The notes below the pieces were generated by a model. That model saw only the letters and a program-made list of their open reading frames with translations, ran no database searches and had not been told where the DNA came from. A stretch of 39,089 nucleotides of DNA from Erysipelotrichaceae bacterium (GTDB lineage Bacteria; Bacillota_I; Bacilli_A; Erysipelotrichales; Coprobacillaceae), in contig JAJQFG010000134.1 of assembly GCA_021201315.1 (NCBI GenBank), positions 1 through 39,089 of the forward strand, in the 5' to 3' direction. The position numbers and the translations under genes are program-made. Of this stretch, positions 7,752 through 17,101 are shown one piece after another; positions within the stretch are counted from its first letter, which is position 1; each line of letters opens with the position of its first letter.

Positions 7752-10038
7752 GGATAAATTCTCTGTTCCAAGAACTGCTCAGGATATCATTGATATAGAT
7801 ACCATCTACAAGGATGGTATCTTTTGCTCTGGCAAGAAGTTTTCTAAAAGCTATAAGTTCAAGGATATTAACTATGCCATAGCTTCAAAAGAGGAAAAGG
7901 AAGGATCGTTTTTAAACTACAGTGAACTTCTTAATTCACTGGATAGTTCTGTTATTACTAAAATAACTATTAATAATCATAAGATAGACCTTAAATCCTT
8001 CAAGGAAAAGATACTGATACCTATGAAAGATGATGGAATGAATGACATGCGTGAGGAATACAACAATATTCTTTTGGATAACCTTGCCAATATTGATGGC
8101 ATGACCCAGGAAAAGTATATAACAATTACAGCATTCAAGGATTCTATTGATGAAGCAAGAAACTTCTTTGCCCGTACAACTGTTGAATTATCAGCTCACT
8201 TTGCAAAGCTTGGTTCTGAACTTGAGGAACTTGATGCAACAGAACGATTAAAGATATTACATGATTTCTATAGAAATGGCGAAGAGGAGCAGTTTATGTT
8301 CGATATGGAAGATTCAATGAGAAAGGGACATCACTTCAAGGATGCTATATGTCCATATTATCCAGTATTTAAGGATAAGTATTTTAAGCTTGGTGATAAG
8401 TATGGAAGAGTATTGTATCTATCTGAGTATGCAAGATATATCAAGGACAGCTTTATTGCAGAGTTGTGTTCATTAAACAAGAATCTTATGTATTCACTGG
8501 ATATTATTACAGTACCTACAGATGAGGCAGTTGGAGAAGTAGAAAAAGTATCATTAGGTGTTGATACCAATATTGCCAACTGGCAGATGAGACAGAACTC
8601 CAACAACAACTTCAGTGCTGCTATTCCTTATGATATGGAAATGCAGAGAAAGGAGTGCAAGGAGTTTCTTGATGATTTAACAGTTAGAGATCAGCGTATG
8701 ATGTTTGGATGTATTACAATCGTTCATCTTGCTGATTCATTGGAGGAGCTTGATAACGATACGGAAGTGTTAATGAGTACTGCCAGAAAATATATGTGCA
8801 AGCTTTCTATTCTTTATGGAGCAAGCCGTCAGCTTGATGGATTATCAACAGTATTACCTATTGGTACAAATAAGCTTGGCATTGTTAGGACATTGTTGAC
8901 TGAAAGCCTTGCAGTATTTATTCCATTCAGAGCACAGGAAATCATGGAAGAGGGTGGCTACTGGTATGGCCAGAATGCCATTACAAACAATCTTATTATG
9001 CTGAACAAGGAATCATTACTGAATCCTAATGGCATGAATCTGGGTGTCCCAGGTTCAGGCAAATCCATGATAACAAAGCTTCAGGTCTATGCAATAGGAC
9101 TTAGAGGTGAGGATGACATTATAATATGCGATCCTGAAGGTGAATATACGCCCCTTGTTCAAAGACTAGGTGGCGAGGTTATACAGATTGCAGCAGGAAG
9201 CAGGAATCATATCAATGCAATGGATATGAGTGAAGGCTATGGTGACAGTGGCAATCCAGTTGGTGATAAGAGCCAGTTTATTATGTCACTGTTTGAGCAA
9301 TTGGATAGAGAAGGTATTAAACCTATTGATAGAAGTATTATTGACAGATGTGTTACACAGGTCTATCAGGAAAGCTATGAAAACAATGAAATACCAACAT
9401 TAATGACATTAAGACGTAAATTGTTGGAACAGCCTGAAATGGAAGCAAGAAGTCTTGCATTAAAGCTTGAACTGTTTACTGAAGGTTCGCTCGATGTTTT
9501 TGCTCATAAGACTAATGTCAATACTAATAGCCGTATTATCTCCTATGATATCTTTAAGCTTGGTAAGCAGCTAAAGACAATAGGATTATTAGTTATTACA
9601 GATGCCATGATTAATCGTGTCAATGAAAACTGGAAGAGAGGCAAAAGAACACATATCATCATTGATGAGTTTCATGTGGTATTCTCCAATGAGGAAAGTG
9701 CAAGCTTCTTTAATTCAGCATGGAGACAGTTTAGAAAGCGTGATGGCTATCCGGTTGGTGTTACACAGAATGTTGAATATCTTTTAGATAGTGTAGAAGC
9801 GAGTACAATGTTATCAAACAGTGAATGTGTTGTTATGCTTAATCAGGCCTACCAGGATAGAGAAAAGCTTGCAACATTACTAAATATCAGTGATGAGCAG
9901 TTAAGCTATATTACCAATGCACAGCCTGGATGTGGTCTTATCAAGTATGGTGGAAGTATAGTTCCTTTTGTATGCAGAATACCAAAGAATACTGATTTGT
10001 ATAAAACAATTACCACAAAACCGGCAGATAGAAAATAA
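7702..10038 (+). CDS. VirB4-like conjugative transfer ATPase
   Basis: 778 aa. N-terminal VirB4 region, then Walker A GVPGSGKS (about 447-455), followed by IIICDPEGEYTPLV, and Walker B THIIIDEFHVVF (about 650-660). It powers assembly of the type IV channel at the membrane. The start is either GTG 7702, only 3 nt after GGGAGG, or ATG 7714, 15 nt after it; both lie inside PrgI, so translation is coupled. Length and motifs are complete. Confidence 0.92.
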   Translation: MSESMIKSYERLKKQNKDKFSVPRTAQDIIDIDTIYKDGIFCSGKKFSKSYKFKDINYAIASKEEKEGSFLNYSELLNSLDSSVITKITINNHKIDLKSFKEKILIPMKDDGMNDMREEYNNILLDNLANIDGMTQEKYITITAFKDSIDEARNFFARTTVELSAHFAKLGSELEELDATERLKILHDFYRNGEEEQFMFDMEDSMRKGHHFKDAICPYYPVFKDKYFKLGDKYGRVLYLSEYARYIKDSFIAELCSLNKNLMYSLDIITVPTDEAVGEVEKVSLGVDTNIANWQMRQNSNNNFSAAIPYDMEMQRKECKEFLDDLTVRDQRMMFGCITIVHLADSLEELDNDTEVLMSTARKYMCKLSILYGASRQLDGLSTVLPIGTNKLGIVRTLLTESLAVFIPFRAQEIMEEGGYWYGQNAITNNLIMLNKESLLNPNGMNLGVPGSGKSMITKLQVYAIGLRGEDDIIICDPEGEYTPLVQRLGGEVIQIAAGSRNHINAMDMSEGYGDSGNPVGDKSQFIMSLFEQLDREGIKPIDRSIIDRCVTQVYQESYENNEIPTLMTLRRKLLEQPEMEARSLALKLELFTEGSLDVFAHKTNVNTNSRIISYDIFKLGKQLKTIGLLVITDAMINRVNENWKRGKRTHIIIDEFHVVFSNEESASFFNSAWRQFRKRDGYPVGVTQNVEYLLDSVEASTMLSNSECVVMLNQAYQDREKLATLLNISDEQLSYITNAQPGCGLIKYGGSIVPFVCRIPKNTDLYKTITTKPADRK

Positions 10039-10063
10039 TTGAAAGTAAAGGAGAAATAAGAAT

Positions 10064-10819
10064 ATGGAAAAACAGTTACCAATGATCAAGGAAGAACCTG
10101 TAGTCATGGAATATATGAATATGTTATATAAGAATAACAATAAGAAGGAATTTGATAATACTCAGGAGCTTCTTGATTATATTTCATCAATGGAAAAGCA
10201 GTTTGAGCAAGTAGTCAATGAACTTCAGGATGTTAAGCAGATGCTCAATGAAATGCAAAATCCTACAATAAAGATGCGTATGTCAGATGCTATTGATAAA
10301 ACACAGATGGCCGTTGATGATGGTATAGGAAGACTTAATAATGTTAAGACTGATCTCATTGATTCAATGAAGGACTGCCTTGAATCAGTTAAGCAAAAAG
10401 GCAAGGAAGGTGTTGTTAAAACTATCAACCTTCTTCATTTTAAGGATGCTTTAAATGGTATAGGAAAGGTGTTATCCTATGGCATGGAAAAGACTTCAAA
10501 TGCTATTGTGACCTTTGACAGTATTTCAATGGAAGCTAGAAATACTAAGCTTCATATAGGAAACATTGGAAGAATCATGATGGGAAAGGAACCGAAGGAA
10601 AATGATTATTATATGTATTCCGATAAAAAGAATAAGGTTCAATGTGGTTTAAGAATCATCTATAACCGTCTTGAGGGTATGCAGGTCAAAACATCCAGTA
10701 TAGTCAAAAGTATTAAGAATTTTGAGAAATCATCAGTGAAGGCTGATATTAAAACCTTTAAGAGTAAAAATACAAATATCATCAAGGATACAAAGCAAAA
10801 AACGGAACAGTCACGCTAG
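10064..10819 (+). CDS. Coiled-coil protein of the conjugation module
   Basis: 251 aa, no membrane segment, mostly predicted helix with a coiled-coil stretch (about 30-75, LLDYISSMEKQFEQVVNELQ). The middle holds LLHFKDALNGIGKVLSYGM. It resembles the DUF6674-type proteins often found after VirB4 in clostridial ICEs, but I hold that family name loosely. AAAGGAG precedes the ATG. A strong hairpin with the TAG stop in its loop ends the gene. Confidence 0.55.
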   Translation: MEKQLPMIKEEPVVMEYMNMLYKNNNKKEFDNTQELLDYISSMEKQFEQVVNELQDVKQMLNEMQNPTIKMRMSDAIDKTQMAVDDGIGRLNNVKTDLIDSMKDCLESVKQKGKEGVVKTINLLHFKDALNGIGKVLSYGMEKTSNAIVTFDSISMEARNTKLHIGNIGRIMMGKEPKENDYYMYSDKKNKVQCGLRIIYNRLEGMQVKTSSIVKSIKNFEKSSVKADIKTFKSKNTNIIKDTKQKTEQSR

Positions 10820-10833
10820 TGGCTGTTCTTTGT
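10805..10833 (+). terminator. Hairpin with a stop codon in its loop
   Basis: GAACAGTCAC and GTGGCTGTTC (10 bp, one G-U) close a GCTA loop, with the stop codon TAG at 10817-10819, followed by TTTGTTGCTTTA. It may attenuate transcription into the hydrolase gene or protect the 3' end of the upstream message. Confidence 0.5.
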
Positions 10834-10861
10834 TGCTTTATATATAGAAAAGAGGATTTTT

Positions 10862-12592
10862 ATGAATAAGACTATAAAGACTAAGAAATCCGTACGCAAT
10901 ATCAAGACCATTAACAGGAGAAGCAATCTTAGGCATTACATCAGAAAGAAACAGATTTCTAATCTAAGAGTAAAAGACATTAATAATAACCAGTCCACCA
11001 ATGAAATCAATGATACCAATGCTACAAATAATACAGTCGGCACTATAACAAATGCCCAAAAGATTGCTGCAGTTAATACAGCAATACAGGCTAAGAAGAT
11101 AATCATAAATAAACGGAATAGAAATAATTCCAGTAAGTATGATACAGAATATAATGCTGATGATAAGACTGTTATAGATGATAATGATTATCATTATGAT
11201 AATAGTGAATACAGTTATGCTGATACAAATACAAACGATGCCCAATCATATAACCATAAATCATATATAGAAAAAAAGATGAATAAAAGAATCGGCAAAA
11301 CTGATTATAAGGATGTTAAGTATATTATTGAAAATACTGATATTGAAGATATAAAAGCTGAAAATAATTATCAAAGCACAAGAATAAAGCAAAAGCCTGA
11401 GAACTTTACATCAACAGGTAATAGCTATGATGAAACCGAAAGAATATCCCTGAGTGAGATTATGCACAGGTATTCAATAAATAAATACCAGAAAAAGCTG
11501 AAGGAACAGAATAGCAATATAAATAGCTCTCAGGTCAGTAATAAGAGCAGTTTATCTCCAAAAAATATTCTTAATAATTCCTATACTTATATTAAAAGAA
11601 AGGTTACTGATGGTACAAATTTGTTTGTATATGGTGGTGGCTTAATCATACTGGTTCTTATAACATTGTTTATTGGAATGTTTTCATCTTTATCAAGTGA
11701 TTCTGGTACAGATACATCAACGCTTAATCTAAGTGAAGAAGTTTTAGCTTATACAACAGTTATTCAGGCATATGCCATTGAATATGGCATTGAGGATTAT
11801 GTACCTTTGATACAGGCAGTGATGATGCAGGAATCAGGAGGCCAGGGTGATGATCCTATGCAGTCATCAGCATGTGGTTATAATAAGGAATATCCTGATG
11901 GTATAACTAATGCAGATTATTCTATTGACTGTGGTGTTCATTATCTATCAGATTGCATTGTAAAAGCTAATGTTGAAAGCACTACAGATATGGAACATAT
12001 TAAGTTAGCACTTCAGGGTTATAACTTTGGAAGTGGTTATATAACATGGGCTGTTACTAACTTTGGTGGCTATACAGCTTCAAATGCAAAAGTATATTCA
12101 GACCAGAAGAAAAGCGAGCTTAATACATCAGTCTATGGTGATGTTGATTATGTAGAGCATGTTTTACGGTATTATCATTTAGGTGGAAATCTTGTAGAAA
12201 TAGCCATAACACAGATAGGTAATACTGGTAATGTTTACTGGGAGTGGTATGGATTTTCTTCAAGAGTTGAATGGTGTGCATGTTTTGTATCGTGGTGTGC
12301 TAATGAAAGTGGTTGTTTGAATGTTACGGTGCCAAAGTTTTCAGGTGTTGAAGAAGGTATTTCATGGTATAAAAACAATAGCAGATGGCAGGATAGCAGT
12401 TATACTCCAAATGTATGTGATTTGATATTTTTTGATTGGAATAGTGATAATGATCCTGATCATGTTGGAATTGTTGAAAAAATTGAAGATGGATATATTT
12501 ATACAATTGAAGGCAATTCTAGTGATGAGGTCAAGGAAAGAAAATATCAGTTAGGATATATCAGAATATATGGGTATGGAGTTGTACAATAA
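10862..12592 (+). CDS. VirB1-like bifunctional cell-wall hydrolase (lysozyme-like + CHAP)
   Basis: 576 aa. Residues 1-250 are basic, asparagine-rich and of low complexity, presumably cytoplasmic. One membrane helix follows (about 256-276, GLIILVLITLFIGMF). A lysozyme-like domain (about 290-430) carries MMQESGG with the likely catalytic Glu. A C-terminal CHAP domain (about 445-576) has Cys in WCACFVSW (about 470) and His in DPDHVGIVE (about 531). Such enzymes open peptidoglycan for the conjugation channel, as in CwlT of ICEBs1. It is the last recognisable conjugation gene. The topoisomerase and relaxase genes usual further on are missing. Confidence 0.87.
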   Translation: MNKTIKTKKSVRNIKTINRRSNLRHYIRKKQISNLRVKDINNNQSTNEINDTNATNNTVGTITNAQKIAAVNTAIQAKKIIINKRNRNNSSKYDTEYNADDKTVIDDNDYHYDNSEYSYADTNTNDAQSYNHKSYIEKKMNKRIGKTDYKDVKYIIENTDIEDIKAENNYQSTRIKQKPENFTSTGNSYDETERISLSEIMHRYSINKYQKKLKEQNSNINSSQVSNKSSLSPKNILNNSYTYIKRKVTDGTNLFVYGGGLIILVLITLFIGMFSSLSSDSGTDTSTLNLSEEVLAYTTVIQAYAIEYGIEDYVPLIQAVMMQESGGQGDDPMQSSACGYNKEYPDGITNADYSIDCGVHYLSDCIVKANVESTTDMEHIKLALQGYNFGSGYITWAVTNFGGYTASNAKVYSDQKKSELNTSVYGDVDYVEHVLRYYHLGGNLVEIAITQIGNTGNVYWEWYGFSSRVEWCACFVSWCANESGCLNVTVPKFSGVEEGISWYKNNSRWQDSSYTPNVCDLIFFDWNSDNDPDHVGIVEKIEDGYIYTIEGNSSDEVKERKYQLGYIRIYGYGVVQ

Positions 12593-12660
12593 TTGATAAA
12601 AGTTAAAGTAATACTGATCAATAATAGTATGAACAATTTTTTTCATAAATGCTCTTTTTA

Positions 12661-12689
12661 TTGTAAATGGTTTTCTTGTTATTTATAAT
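12661..12689 (+). promoter_or_regulatory. Promoter of the alcohol dehydrogenase gene
   Basis: TTGTAA, 17 bp, TATAAT, ending about 20 bp before AAGGAGG and the ATG at 12711. The -10 is a perfect consensus. Confidence 0.65.
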
Positions 12690-12710
12690 GAAATTAAGGA
12701 GGATATTCAT

Positions 12711-13763
12711 ATGAAAGAAACTATGAAAGCGTGTATCTATAATAAAGCAACTGGTGTTCATCTTGCGGATGTGCCTACACCAAAGTTACAAAAATCAACA
12801 GACGCTATAGTAAAAGTTACATTATCAACTATTTGTGGCTCAGATATTCACATTAATAATGGTGTTTATCCAGTTGAAGAAAATTTGATAATAGGACATG
12901 AATTTGTGGGAGAAGTTGTTGAAGTAGGAAATGATGTTGGAAAATTTAAGGTTGGAGATCGTGTTGCAGTTAATTGTATTACTACTTGTGGTGAATGTTA
13001 TTACTGTGAACACGGATTTACTAATCACTGTGAAAACGGAGGCTGGATATTTGGCTATAAAATTGATGGATGTCAGGCTGAATATGTAAGAGTTCCTTAT
13101 GCAGATAATGGTATGTTCTTAATTCCAGATAATGTAAAAGACGAATCTGTTTTACTTGTTGGTGATATTTTATCTACTGGATATTTTGGTGCTGAACGTG
13201 GCAATATTAAAGAGGGAGATGTAGTTGTAGTAGTTGGATGTGGACCAGTAGGAATGTGTGCAATGGCATGTGCACGTTTATATAATCCATCTAAAATAAT
13301 AGCTGTTGATACAGTTGATTATCGTTTGAAAACAGCACTAGATAATGGAGTATGTGATGTAATTGTTAATTCTAAAAATGAAGATCCAATAGAAGTAGCA
13401 AAATCTTTAACTAATGGACGAGGAGCAGATGTTGCTATAGAATGTGCAGGTGTACCTCAAACATTTGATTTGTCATGGCAGATTGTTAGACCAAATGGTA
13501 CTGTATCAATTTTGGCTTTATATGGAGAATCAGTAGACTTGCCTTTAAATATTATGGGAGGTAAGAATTTAACTATTCGTTCGGGATGGGTTGATTCAAT
13601 TCATATGCAAAAGCTTATAGATTACATTGTTGAAGGAAAATTAAATGTAGAGTTCTTATTAACACATAGAGCACCTTTAAATGATATTTTAAAGGGATAT
13701 GATGTTTTTGGTAATAAGAAAGATGGATGTATTAAATGGGTTGTTACACCATATGAAGAATAA
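12711..13763 (+). CDS. Zinc-dependent medium-chain alcohol/polyol dehydrogenase
   Basis: 350 aa. Catalytic zinc ligands are in TICGSD and GHEF. A structural-zinc cysteine cluster is visible in TTCGECYYCEHGFTNHC. The Rossmann motif is VVGCGPVGMC, followed by acidic D in IAVD, which hints at NAD rather than NADP. The family oxidises or reduces secondary alcohols, butanediol or polyols; the substrate is not evident. It has its own promoter, an AAGGAGG 7 nt before the ATG and a terminator, so it is a single-gene unit. It could supply reducing steps for the nearby glycyl-radical pathway, but nothing physical links them. Confidence 0.85.
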   Translation: MKETMKACIYNKATGVHLADVPTPKLQKSTDAIVKVTLSTICGSDIHINNGVYPVEENLIIGHEFVGEVVEVGNDVGKFKVGDRVAVNCITTCGECYYCEHGFTNHCENGGWIFGYKIDGCQAEYVRVPYADNGMFLIPDNVKDESVLLVGDILSTGYFGAERGNIKEGDVVVVVGCGPVGMCAMACARLYNPSKIIAVDTVDYRLKTALDNGVCDVIVNSKNEDPIEVAKSLTNGRGADVAIECAGVPQTFDLSWQIVRPNGTVSILALYGESVDLPLNIMGGKNLTIRSGWVDSIHMQKLIDYIVEGKLNVEFLLTHRAPLNDILKGYDVFGNKKDGCIKWVVTPYEE

Positions 13764-13772
13764 CAAATTTTG

Positions 13773-13788
13773 AAAAGTTAAGGATATA
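13773..13788 (+). repeat. Direct repeat left of the DUF1703 pseudogene
   Basis: AAAAGTTAAGGATATA here and AAAAGTTAAGGAATATA at 15637-15653 differ by one base insertion and bracket the pseudogene. AT-rich, so chance is possible. Confidence 0.3.
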
Positions 13789-13835
13789 GATTTCATATGT
13801 GATTATGAATAGCTTTAACGTATAGACAAATATAA

Positions 13836-13866
13836 AAAAGTTTGGTTTTAACACCAAACTTTTATT
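13836..13866. terminator. Bidirectional terminator
   Basis: AAGTTTGGT and ACCAAACTT (9 bp) around a six-base loop, with A and T runs outside. It serves the dehydrogenase from the left and overlaps the stop of the convergent pseudogene. Confidence 0.8.
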
Positions 13867-15491
13867 TTACAATCCATTTCATTGCAACATTCTTGCTATA
13901 TAAACCTAGCCCAATATGAATAATTCTGCCTGTTAAATTAGCATCATATTTCTTTTCTTTGATTTGTGTTAATGCATCATCAGCTAATTTATCCAAATTG
14001 TCTTCTTTTTTACCATGCTTAAATTCTATAACATATGATGTATATTTTGATGATCTAGCTTTTAGAATAATATCTGTTCTTCCTTTACCTTCTTCTGGAT
14101 TTGACTTAACTTCATGAGTGTTAGAAAGATAGAGACATAAAGGATATAGTAACATATGATAGCTGTTTTCGCTTGTGAGATCATGATATGATGAAGCTAA
14201 TAACAGTTGTGTATATGACGTTAGGAAACCGTTTTTATCTTCATATAAAAGACTATTAATGATATTATCAAGAAATTCAACTGAAGATAAATCAAAATAA
14301 TATGATAAAAACTCCTTAAATTCATCTACAACTTCAAAATTTGGTATAACAATACGATATCTTTTAATGTCGATTTTATTTTCAATAGTTAAATATCCAG
14401 CATTAACAAACATTCCCCATAAGGTAGAGGTCTGATTATTTTCGTAGAAACTTTTACCTAATTCAATATTAACATCAACATAGCCTTGCTCTATTAATAT
14501 TTCGAAGCTATTTTTAAAAGTTATATCAGCTTTTCTTATAGCATTTTTGATCATTGTATTAGAACTTGTATAAATCCAATAGGTATCCAGCTCTTCATTA
14601 TCAACATAATTAAGTATAGACCATGGATTATACAGATAATCGTTACCAATATGATATCCATCGTACATTTGTTTTACATCATCATTAAGTTCTAAATGAT
14701 AGTATTCCAGTAATTCTTTGGTTTCACCTTCAGTGAAGCCAAAATATTGAGAATACTGTTTACGTGCTACGCTATAAATAGCAACATTATTGAGATCGCT
14801 AAAGATATTTTCATTAGCTACTCTTTGTATACCTGTAAGCATAGCATATTCTAATGGTTCAGCATCTTTTAAAGCATTATGAAGCAATGAGGCAAGTTGT
14901 TTTCTTATATCCTCATAAAAACCATTAACATGTGCTTCAATAAAAGGCGTATCATACTCATCGACAAAGAGCAAGACTTTTTTATCATAATATTTATAAA
15001 GCATATTCATTAAAAATAATATGGCTTCTTCAACGCCATCTAAAGAAGAATTTTTTCCTTTCTTCATAGCCTCTTTTAGATTATAGTAATCTTCCTCGTC
15101 ATTTTCTTCCATATTTGTAAATATATAATGATATTTAGCATATTCTGATCTTATAGAAGTCTTAATGCTATTAATAAGGTAATTTTTATTTCCCTTAGAA
15201 CTTGCAAATGATAAGAAAATAGTAGGATATTGATTCATGTAAGAAGCATACTCAGTATTCATGATATTAGTATTATTGAAAACATCTTCAGAGTATTTAG
15301 TAATATCAAAGAATTCTGCCATCATTGACATATTCAATTTTTTTTCCAAATCGGCGTGGTCTTGTTATTAAAGTGACTTTTTTTCTGTAATCCAAAAAAT
15401 CTTTAATCATTAATGTTTTATCAACAAAATAATAGTCTTTTTGAACTAACTCCTTATAATCAGAAATTCCTATTGGCATAGCCTTATTCAT
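13862..15491 (-). pseudogene. Frameshifted AAA-ATPase / PD-(D/E)XK protein (DUF1703 type)
   Basis: Two frames together give one protein like that at 546-2180. The N-terminal part starts at ATG 15491 after AAGGAG (MNKAMPIGISDYKEL ... RPRRFGK); the rest runs to 13862 (KLNMSMMAEFFDI ... LLFVDEYDTPF ... GRTDIIL ... IEFK). They are split by an A8 run on the minus strand (plus T8 at 15339-15346); A7 would restore the frame. Even then Walker A would read GKK, not GKT/S, so the ATPase would be damaged. Loss of Thr plus the frameshift argue for real decay rather than only a sequencing slip. Confidence 0.8.
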
Positions 15492-15581
15492 TTTAACCAG
15501 CTCCTTCATATTTTATTATATCATAGATTCTTAATTTAACCTAGATTTAGTTGCGTCTATAAAAAATAGAAAAAAGCACTT

Positions 15582-15595
15582 GATTAGATAAACTT
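15582..15595. repeat. GATTAGATAAACTT motif upstream of the DUF1703 pseudogene
   Basis: An identical 14-mer lies at 21864-21877 upstream of the DUF234 ATPase gene, where shorter copies form an operator-like palindrome. Here it is about 90 bp upstream of the minus-strand pseudogene start. Confidence 0.4.
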
Positions 15596-15596
15596 A

Positions 15597-15653
15597 TATC
15601 CTTAACTTATAAAAATTTAATAACTAATGATTTATAAAAGTTAAGGAATATAT
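15597..15653. repeat. Imperfect inverted repeat, possible hairpin
   Basis: ATATCCTTAACTTATAAA is answered by TTTATAAAAGTTAAGGAATAT after an AT-rich loop, with a two-base bulge. It lies between the divergent pseudogene and GntR genes. Function unknown. Confidence 0.35.
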
Positions 15654-15683
15654 GGAAAATGACTAAGGCTATTTCTATTTTAT

Positions 15684-15745
15684 TTGAAGAAACATAAAAT
15701 AGTGATATAATTATTAATGATAAATTTATAAATGATAATTTGTAT
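15684..15745 (+). promoter_or_regulatory. gntR promoter and half operator
   Basis: TTGAAG, 16 bp, TATAAT (15706-15711). AATTTGTATTGA follows at about 15734, the same 12 bases as in the palindromic operator at the PTS promoter (16511-16522). This suggests the regulator also controls itself. Confidence 0.5.
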
Positions 15746-15775
15746 TGATTAATCGTTACGAAAAGAGGGGGAAGT

Positions 15776-16462
15776 ATGAAGCATCAAGACGTTTATTTAG
15801 ATTTAAGGAAAAAAATATTAAATAAGTATTATGCACCTTGGAGTGCATTAGAAAGCGAAGAAATATTATGTAAAAAATATAATGTGAGTAGACCAACACT
15901 TCAAAAAGCAATTGCGCATTTGAAACAAGATGGGTTCGTTCATAGTAGACAAGGATCAGGAGTTTATATAAATCCACCTGAATTTCATAAACATAATAAT
16001 TTAGAAACATTATCAGAGCGATTTAAAGATGGAAATGTTACGATAGAAAATAAGATTTATCTTTTTGAAAAAATAAAATCGGGAGACAAAAATGCTATTT
16101 TTCAAATTAATGAAGATGAAATTTTAATTCATTATAAGAGAGCTAGAATTATAGAAGGAAAAGTACATTCATTTGAAGAAACATATATGCCATTATATTT
16201 ATTTCCAGATTTAAATGAAAAAGATCTTGATGGATCAATGATTCAATATATTGAACAAAAATGTGGCTTTGCAATAAGTCATGATATTAAAAAAGTCTCT
16301 GCTATTAATATAGATGAAGAAATGAGTTCAATTTTAAAAATAGAAAAAGGGAAATCAATCTTGCAAGTAGTACACTCGGTTTATTTAACAAGAAGTGTAT
16401 TAGCACAATATACAATTGAAATAACTACTGATCCAGAAATTAGAATTGCTTCAGTAAGATGA
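15776..16462 (+). CDS. GntR/HutC-family transcriptional regulator
   Basis: 228 aa. N-terminal winged helix (about 5-68): SEEILCKKYNVSRPTLQKAI, then QDGFVHSRQGSGVYI. The C-terminal region (about 80-228) is a UTRA-type ligand-binding domain with IHYKRARIIEGK and EETYMPLYLFPDL. Regulators of this kind repress sugar-uptake operons until a phosphosugar binds. GAGGGGG precedes the ATG. It lies directly before the PTS/glycyl-radical operon, whose promoter holds a matching palindrome, so this operon is the likely target. Confidence 0.85.
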   Translation: MKHQDVYLDLRKKILNKYYAPWSALESEEILCKKYNVSRPTLQKAIAHLKQDGFVHSRQGSGVYINPPEFHKHNNLETLSERFKDGNVTIENKIYLFEKIKSGDKNAIFQINEDEILIHYKRARIIEGKVHSFEETYMPLYLFPDLNEKDLDGSMIQYIEQKCGFAISHDIKKVSAINIDEEMSSILKIEKGKSILQVVHSVYLTRSVLAQYTIEITTDPEIRIASVR

Positions 16463-16464
16463 CA

Positions 16465-16495
16465 GAGGAAGTTGTAAAAAGCAACTCCCTTTTTA
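16465..16495 (+). terminator. Terminator after gntR
   Basis: GGAAGTTG pairs with CAACTCCC, with one mismatch or bulge, followed by a run of T. It separates gntR from the PTS operon promoter. Confidence 0.65.
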
Positions 16496-16504
16496 AAATA
16501 AATA

Positions 16505-16547
16505 AATACAAATTTGTATTGACAAATTAGTAATTACAATATACAAT
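16505..16547 (+). promoter_or_regulatory. PTS/glycyl-radical operon promoter with palindromic operator
   Basis: TTGACA (16519-16524), 17 bp, TACAAT (16542-16547): a near-consensus promoter. The perfect palindrome AATACAAATTTGTATT (16505-16520) overlaps the -35 box, an ideal place for repression by the adjacent GntR protein. Half of it recurs before gntR. Confidence 0.75.
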
Positions 16548-16620
16548 GAAAGCGTAAGGAGTTTCATTATAATAAGTATATGACTGGAGTTTTATTATAA
16601 AAGAAAGGAGAGAAAGTATT

Positions 16621-17070
16621 ATGGAATTAAATGAAGTCTTATTTGAAAATGGAATTACTTTGAATCTTAAAGGAGAGAATAAAGAAGAAGTCTTTAATGA
16701 ATTGGTGGATTTACTTTACAGAAACGAAAGGATTACAAGCCGTGAAGAATTTTTAAAAGCTTTATATGATAGAGAAGCTGAAGGAGTTACTGGTATAGGA
16801 AACGGAATTGCAATTCCTCATGGTTTAAGTGATTGTGTAGAAAAACCAACGATTGTATATGGTTTCCATGAAAAAGGAATCGATTATGAATCAATGGACG
16901 ACATACCAGTTCAAATGTTTTTTATGATTGCAGTTCCAAATAATTCTAGTAAAGAACATTTGAGTTTGATTTCAAAATTAGCAACTAAATTAATTCATGA
17001 AGATTTTATTAGGGAATTAAAAGAAGTAAAAACAAAAAAAAGAATTCTTACAATTATTTCAAGAAAATGA
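16621..17070 (+). CDS. PTS fructose/mannitol-type EIIA
   Basis: 149 aa, the usual length of a free EIIA of this class. The phosphorylated histidine is H67 in GNGIAIPHGLS. It takes phosphate from HPr and passes it to the EIIB domain encoded 31 nt downstream. AAAGGAGAG precedes the ATG. It is first in an operon with EIIBC, a glycyl-radical enzyme and its activase. Confidence 0.9.
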   Translation: MELNEVLFENGITLNLKGENKEEVFNELVDLLYRNERITSREEFLKALYDREAEGVTGIGNGIAIPHGLSDCVEKPTIVYGFHEKGIDYESMDDIPVQMFFMIAVPNNSSKEHLSLISKLATKLIHEDFIRELKEVKTKKRILTIISRK

Positions 17071-17101
17071 AAACGAAAAGGATGAAGGAGAGAAAGATAA
17101 A

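Noticed and set aside
10964-11245. 93-codon hydrophobic minus-strand frame inside the cell-wall hydrolase gene
   Set aside because: Isoleucine-rich antisense of an asparagine/aspartate-rich coding stretch; the plus strand carries the real gene.
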